From an uncultured Bacteroidia bacterium (lineage in GTDB: Bacteria; Bacteroidota; Bacteroidia; Bacteroidales; UBA932): DNA of 64,000 bases. The notes under the pieces are model-generated. The model searched no databases. It was not told where the DNA came from and worked only from the letters and a program-made list of their open reading frames with translations. Shown in pieces: positions 61,784 to 64,000 of this stretch. Made by a program: the position numbers and the translations under genes. The DNA lies in contig CACZCQ010000003.1 of assembly GCA_902779765.1 (NCBI GenBank), forward strand, positions 62,001 to 126,000. Reading direction: 5' to 3'. Numbering within the stretch: the first letter of the stretch is position 1; every line of letters starts with the position of its first letter.

Positions 61784-63229
61784 TTATTCAGTTATCTTGT
61801 CGAGATACAGCCCGAAACCGTTGATCAGGGCAGGGGCAAGGGACTCCTTGACCGTAATCCTGACCTTGCCGGTCGTGACCTTGTCCGTAAGGACTATCCT
61901 CTTGTATCCGATGGTGGTCTCCGAAGCGATCTCCTTCCAGGTTCCGTCAGGTCCTTCCGCTTCTACAGTGAAGGCCTTCACCCTCTGTCCGAGGGGGATA
62001 TATTCCTGGAGAAGCACCCTGTTGAAGGTTTTCTCCCCATCGAGGTCGAATGTGACGGTTGAGCTGACGGCGTCCTTCGCTGCAGCCCAGTAAGAATCGT
62101 AGTTCCCGTCAAGGATGTTCTTAGCTCCGTATCCGCGTCCCCAGGAATCGGTTGCGGAAGCCTTCGCCCTGTCGGCGAGGTTCTCCTTGAATATCTCATC
62201 CAGGGCGCCCTTGAATTCCAGGAGCCTGACCGAATCGACGGGATTGATGCGTCCGGTTGTGTCCGGAGGTACGTTGAGCAGGAGCAGGGAATTGCGACCT
62301 ACGCTGGTGTAATATATTCCGACCAGCTGTTTCACAGACTTTACCTTGTCGTTTTCGCTTTCCCTCCAGAACCATCCCGGACGGATGGATACATCGGTCT
62401 CTGCCGGATGCCAGCATTCTCCGCCCATGTCTCCGGAATTAAGGTTCCTGGAAGGTGGTGCTCCCGCTCCGGGGGTGAAACCTTTGGAATTCAGGGTACT
62501 CCAGTTCGTCCTTCCGGCCACGCCGCTCTCATTGCCTACCCAGCGGCAGCCGGGGCCCACGTCGCTGAACATGATTGCGCCGGGCTGAAGCCTTCTGACG
62601 GTCTCGTGGAAGAGAGGCCAGTCGTATACCTGCTTCTTGCCGTTGGGACCTTCGCCGTTGGCTCCGTCGAACCACTGCTCGAAGACCTCCCCGTAATTTC
62701 CGAGAGCACTCTCGAGAGTCTTGACGTAGACGTCGTTGTATTCAGGAGTGCCGTAATGAGGGTCGTAACGGTCCCAGGGGGAGATATACACTCCGAATTT
62801 GAGGCCCTCCTTCGAACAAGCCTCGGAAAGCTCCTTGAGCACGTCGCCTTTACCGTCTTTCCAGGGACTCTGCGCCACAGTGTGCATGCTTACAGGATTC
62901 GGCCACAGGCAGAAGCCGTCGTGGTGCTTGGCTGTAATGATTATTCCCTTGAAGCCGGAGGCCTTTGCGATGGAGGCCCATTGTCCGCAATCGAGACCGG
63001 TGGGATTGAATATATCCTCCGCCTCGTTGCCGAGACCCCATTCCCTTCCTGTGAATGTGTTGGGCCCGAAGTGGGTGAACATGTTCATCTCCATCTTCTG
63101 CCATTCTATCTGCTGGGGAGTCGGAAGCGCTCCGTACGGCTCGGGCGGTGCAACCTTGCCGCAGGCGGCAACCAACGCCACCGCGAAGACTGCTATCATC
63201 GATGCCGGAAAAGAAGTCCTGTTCATCAT
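61784..63229 (-). CDS. GH29 alpha-L-fucosidase with C-terminal discoidin-type domain
   Basis: 481 residues from the ATG at 63229 (63226 is also possible). Lipoprotein signal (LVAACGK). GH29 core: MFTHFGPNTFTGREWG, ITAKHHDGFCLWPN, VYISPWDRYDP, and the nucleophile Asp in EQWFDGANGEG. From about residue 345 a beta-sandwich resembling an F5/8 type C (CBM32-like) domain follows. It removes terminal fucose from host or plant glycans. With GH109 downstream it suggests use of fucosylated, N-acetylgalactosamine-containing glycans. Confidence 0.92.
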   Translation of the reverse strand: MMNRTSFPASMIAVFAVALVAACGKVAPPEPYGALPTPQQIEWQKMEMNMFTHFGPNTFTGREWGLGNEAEDIFNPTGLDCGQWASIAKASGFKGIIITAKHHDGFCLWPNPVSMHTVAQSPWKDGKGDVLKELSEACSKEGLKFGVYISPWDRYDPHYGTPEYNDVYVKTLESALGNYGEVFEQWFDGANGEGPNGKKQVYDWPLFHETVRRLQPGAIMFSDVGPGCRWVGNESGVAGRTNWSTLNSKGFTPGAGAPPSRNLNSGDMGGECWHPAETDVSIRPGWFWRESENDKVKSVKQLVGIYYTSVGRNSLLLLNVPPDTTGRINPVDSVRLLEFKGALDEIFKENLADRAKASATDSWGRGYGAKNILDGNYDSYWAAAKDAVSSTVTFDLDGEKTFNRVLLQEYIPLGQRVKAFTVEAEGPDGTWKEIASETTIGYKRIVLTDKVTTGKVRITVKESLAPALINGFGLYLDKITE

Positions 63230-63307
63230 GGTGCTCTGATTATTAGTGTATAACAAATATGGCAATAATATTCGTCATTCGGAAATCAGATCGATAAAGA
63301 AATATGA

Positions 63308-64000
63308 TCACAGGAATACGAGGGAAGAAGTGGTCTCGGGGTCGAAAATCTTCCTTGCGATTTCCTGCAGTTGCTCCGCCGTTATCGCTTCTATGGCTTC
63401 CCTGTTCTGGGCGTCCGTGGATACCGTTCCGAACGAAACCAGGCTCTTGCCCATCGACAGGCATTGTGTCTCCCCGTTGTCCGAACTGATGGAAAGCTGC
63501 CCGAGCAGCTGTTTCTTGGCAGCCTTGAGCCGGGCGTCACTGAGCCGGTCCTCCTGCATCCTTCCGATGACCTTGCCGACGGCCTTCATGCATTTCTCGA
63601 GGTTGCCGCGGTCACATCCCAAGGTTATTGCGAACACTCCGGATTCGGAGTACTGGGTATACGAACTCTCGACACCGTACACCCATCCGTTCCTTTCCCT
63701 CAGCAGGTCGTTGAGCATCGAGTTGGAAGCGGGGCCTCCGATTATGTTGCCGAACAGGATGGCAGGGAAGCGGAGGTTTTTCTCATACAGCGAGGGGGCG
63801 AGGTTGCCTATTACAGCATTGACCTCGTGATTCCTTTTCTCAACTCTCCTGCAGAACTTTTCAGGAGCTTTGATTTCGGACAGTATGCGCTCACCGCTTT
63901 CAGGCCATTTGCCGTCGAAAACCTTCCAGGCGAGTTTCTGGATAGCCGCTTCCATCTTCTTCTCATCCAGGTCGGCAACCACTGCAAGTGCCATGTTGCC
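63308..64000 (-). CDS. M16 (insulinase) family peptidase, N-terminus off the window
   Basis: The C-terminal 231 residues of an M16 peptidase-like protein; the gene runs in from the right edge. Segments FPAILFGNIIGGPASNSMLNDLLRER and NGWVYGVESSYTQYSESGVFAI, then the long helical end, are typical of the second M16 domain. The HxxEH zinc site would lie in the missing part, so activity cannot be judged. It ends 78 nt upstream of the GH29 gene. Confidence 0.85.
   Translation of the reverse strand, partial: GNMALAVVADLDEKKMEAAIQKLAWKVFDGKWPESGERILSEIKAPEKFCRRVEKRNHEVNAVIGNLAPSLYEKNLRFPAILFGNIIGGPASNSMLNDLLRERNGWVYGVESSYTQYSESGVFAITLGCDRGNLEKCMKAVGKVIGRMQEDRLSDARLKAAKKQLLGQLSISSDNGETQCLSMGKSLVSFGTVSTDAQNREAIEAITAEQLQEIARKIFDPETTSSLVFL

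Overview
The window comes from a Bacteroidota chromosome, most likely a gut or rumen Bacteroidales with a fairly high GC content. The evidence is: promoters of the TTTG-N19-TAnnTTTG type (best at 28721-28751 and, on the minus strand, 15106-15136); almost no Shine-Dalgarno sequences; lineage-typical families (DUF3127, DUF4465, DUF4369/thioredoxin lipoproteins, S16 with a long Ala/Glu/Lys tail, MetG with a C-terminal tRNA-binding domain); and secreted glycosidases with lipoprotein signals. The genus assignment is inference only.

Layout. 1-6310: 3'-truncated dxs, then two paralogous MFS transporters pointing at each other. Between them lies a RAYT-type HUH transposase gene with clusters of CCATGTGGT/ACCACATGG palindromes on both sides. 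6426-11964: a tight dapE-lysC-dapB-dapA-dapD-dapF operon for meso-diaminopimelate/lysine by the succinylase route. 12001-14991: a DUF4465 lipoprotein, a DUF975 membrane protein and a PurF-like protein that has lost its glutaminase nucleophile. 15017-15136: a candidate small RNA with a consensus promoter. 15220-21338: an AraC regulator divergent from a TolC/HlyD/ABC-2/ABC-2 export operon. 21356-27534: a deoxysugar module (double class II aldolase, aldolase-dehydrogenase fusion, PHP protein) divergent from a GH78 rhamnosidase. 27548-31853: rpsP-rimM, tRNA-Leu(GAG), a nitroreductase, and a hexose transporter with ROK kinase. 31938-42377: uvrA, an MBL hydrolase, two tandem deoxynucleoside kinases, GH53 galactanase, a TlpA-like lipoprotein and a GH106 rhamnosidase. 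42379-47274: serC-serA-DUF1015 and YigZ-pyrB, both leftward. 47331-55967: a pRiA4b-ORF3-like protein with miaA, FKBP with DUF3127, recQ, a PHP phosphatase, a DUF308 protein and dnaG. 55975-64000: an outer-membrane-like protein, metG, galM, GH109, GH29 fucosidase and a truncated M16 peptidase.

Metabolic picture. GH53, GH106 and GH78 together suggest use of rhamnogalacturonan-I-type pectin; released rhamnose could enter the aldolase module and released hexoses the MFS/ROK pair. GH29, GH109 and GalM suggest fucosylated or amino-sugar glycans as well. No SusC/SusD pair is present here.

The most unusual signals are: (1) the RAYT gene bracketed by palindrome clusters with a 52-53 nt period; (2) a short repeat around GAGCCTGTCGAA that sits in frame inside four unrelated genes (dxs, an MFS gene, dnaG, metG); (3) the candidate sRNA at 15017-15100; (4) the PurF-like protein with no nucleophilic Cys; (5) an identical inverted repeat, ATTCCTA-N6/7-TAGGAAT, over two separate promoters; and (6) a GHHR-containing DUF1015 protein in a serine operon that has no serB.
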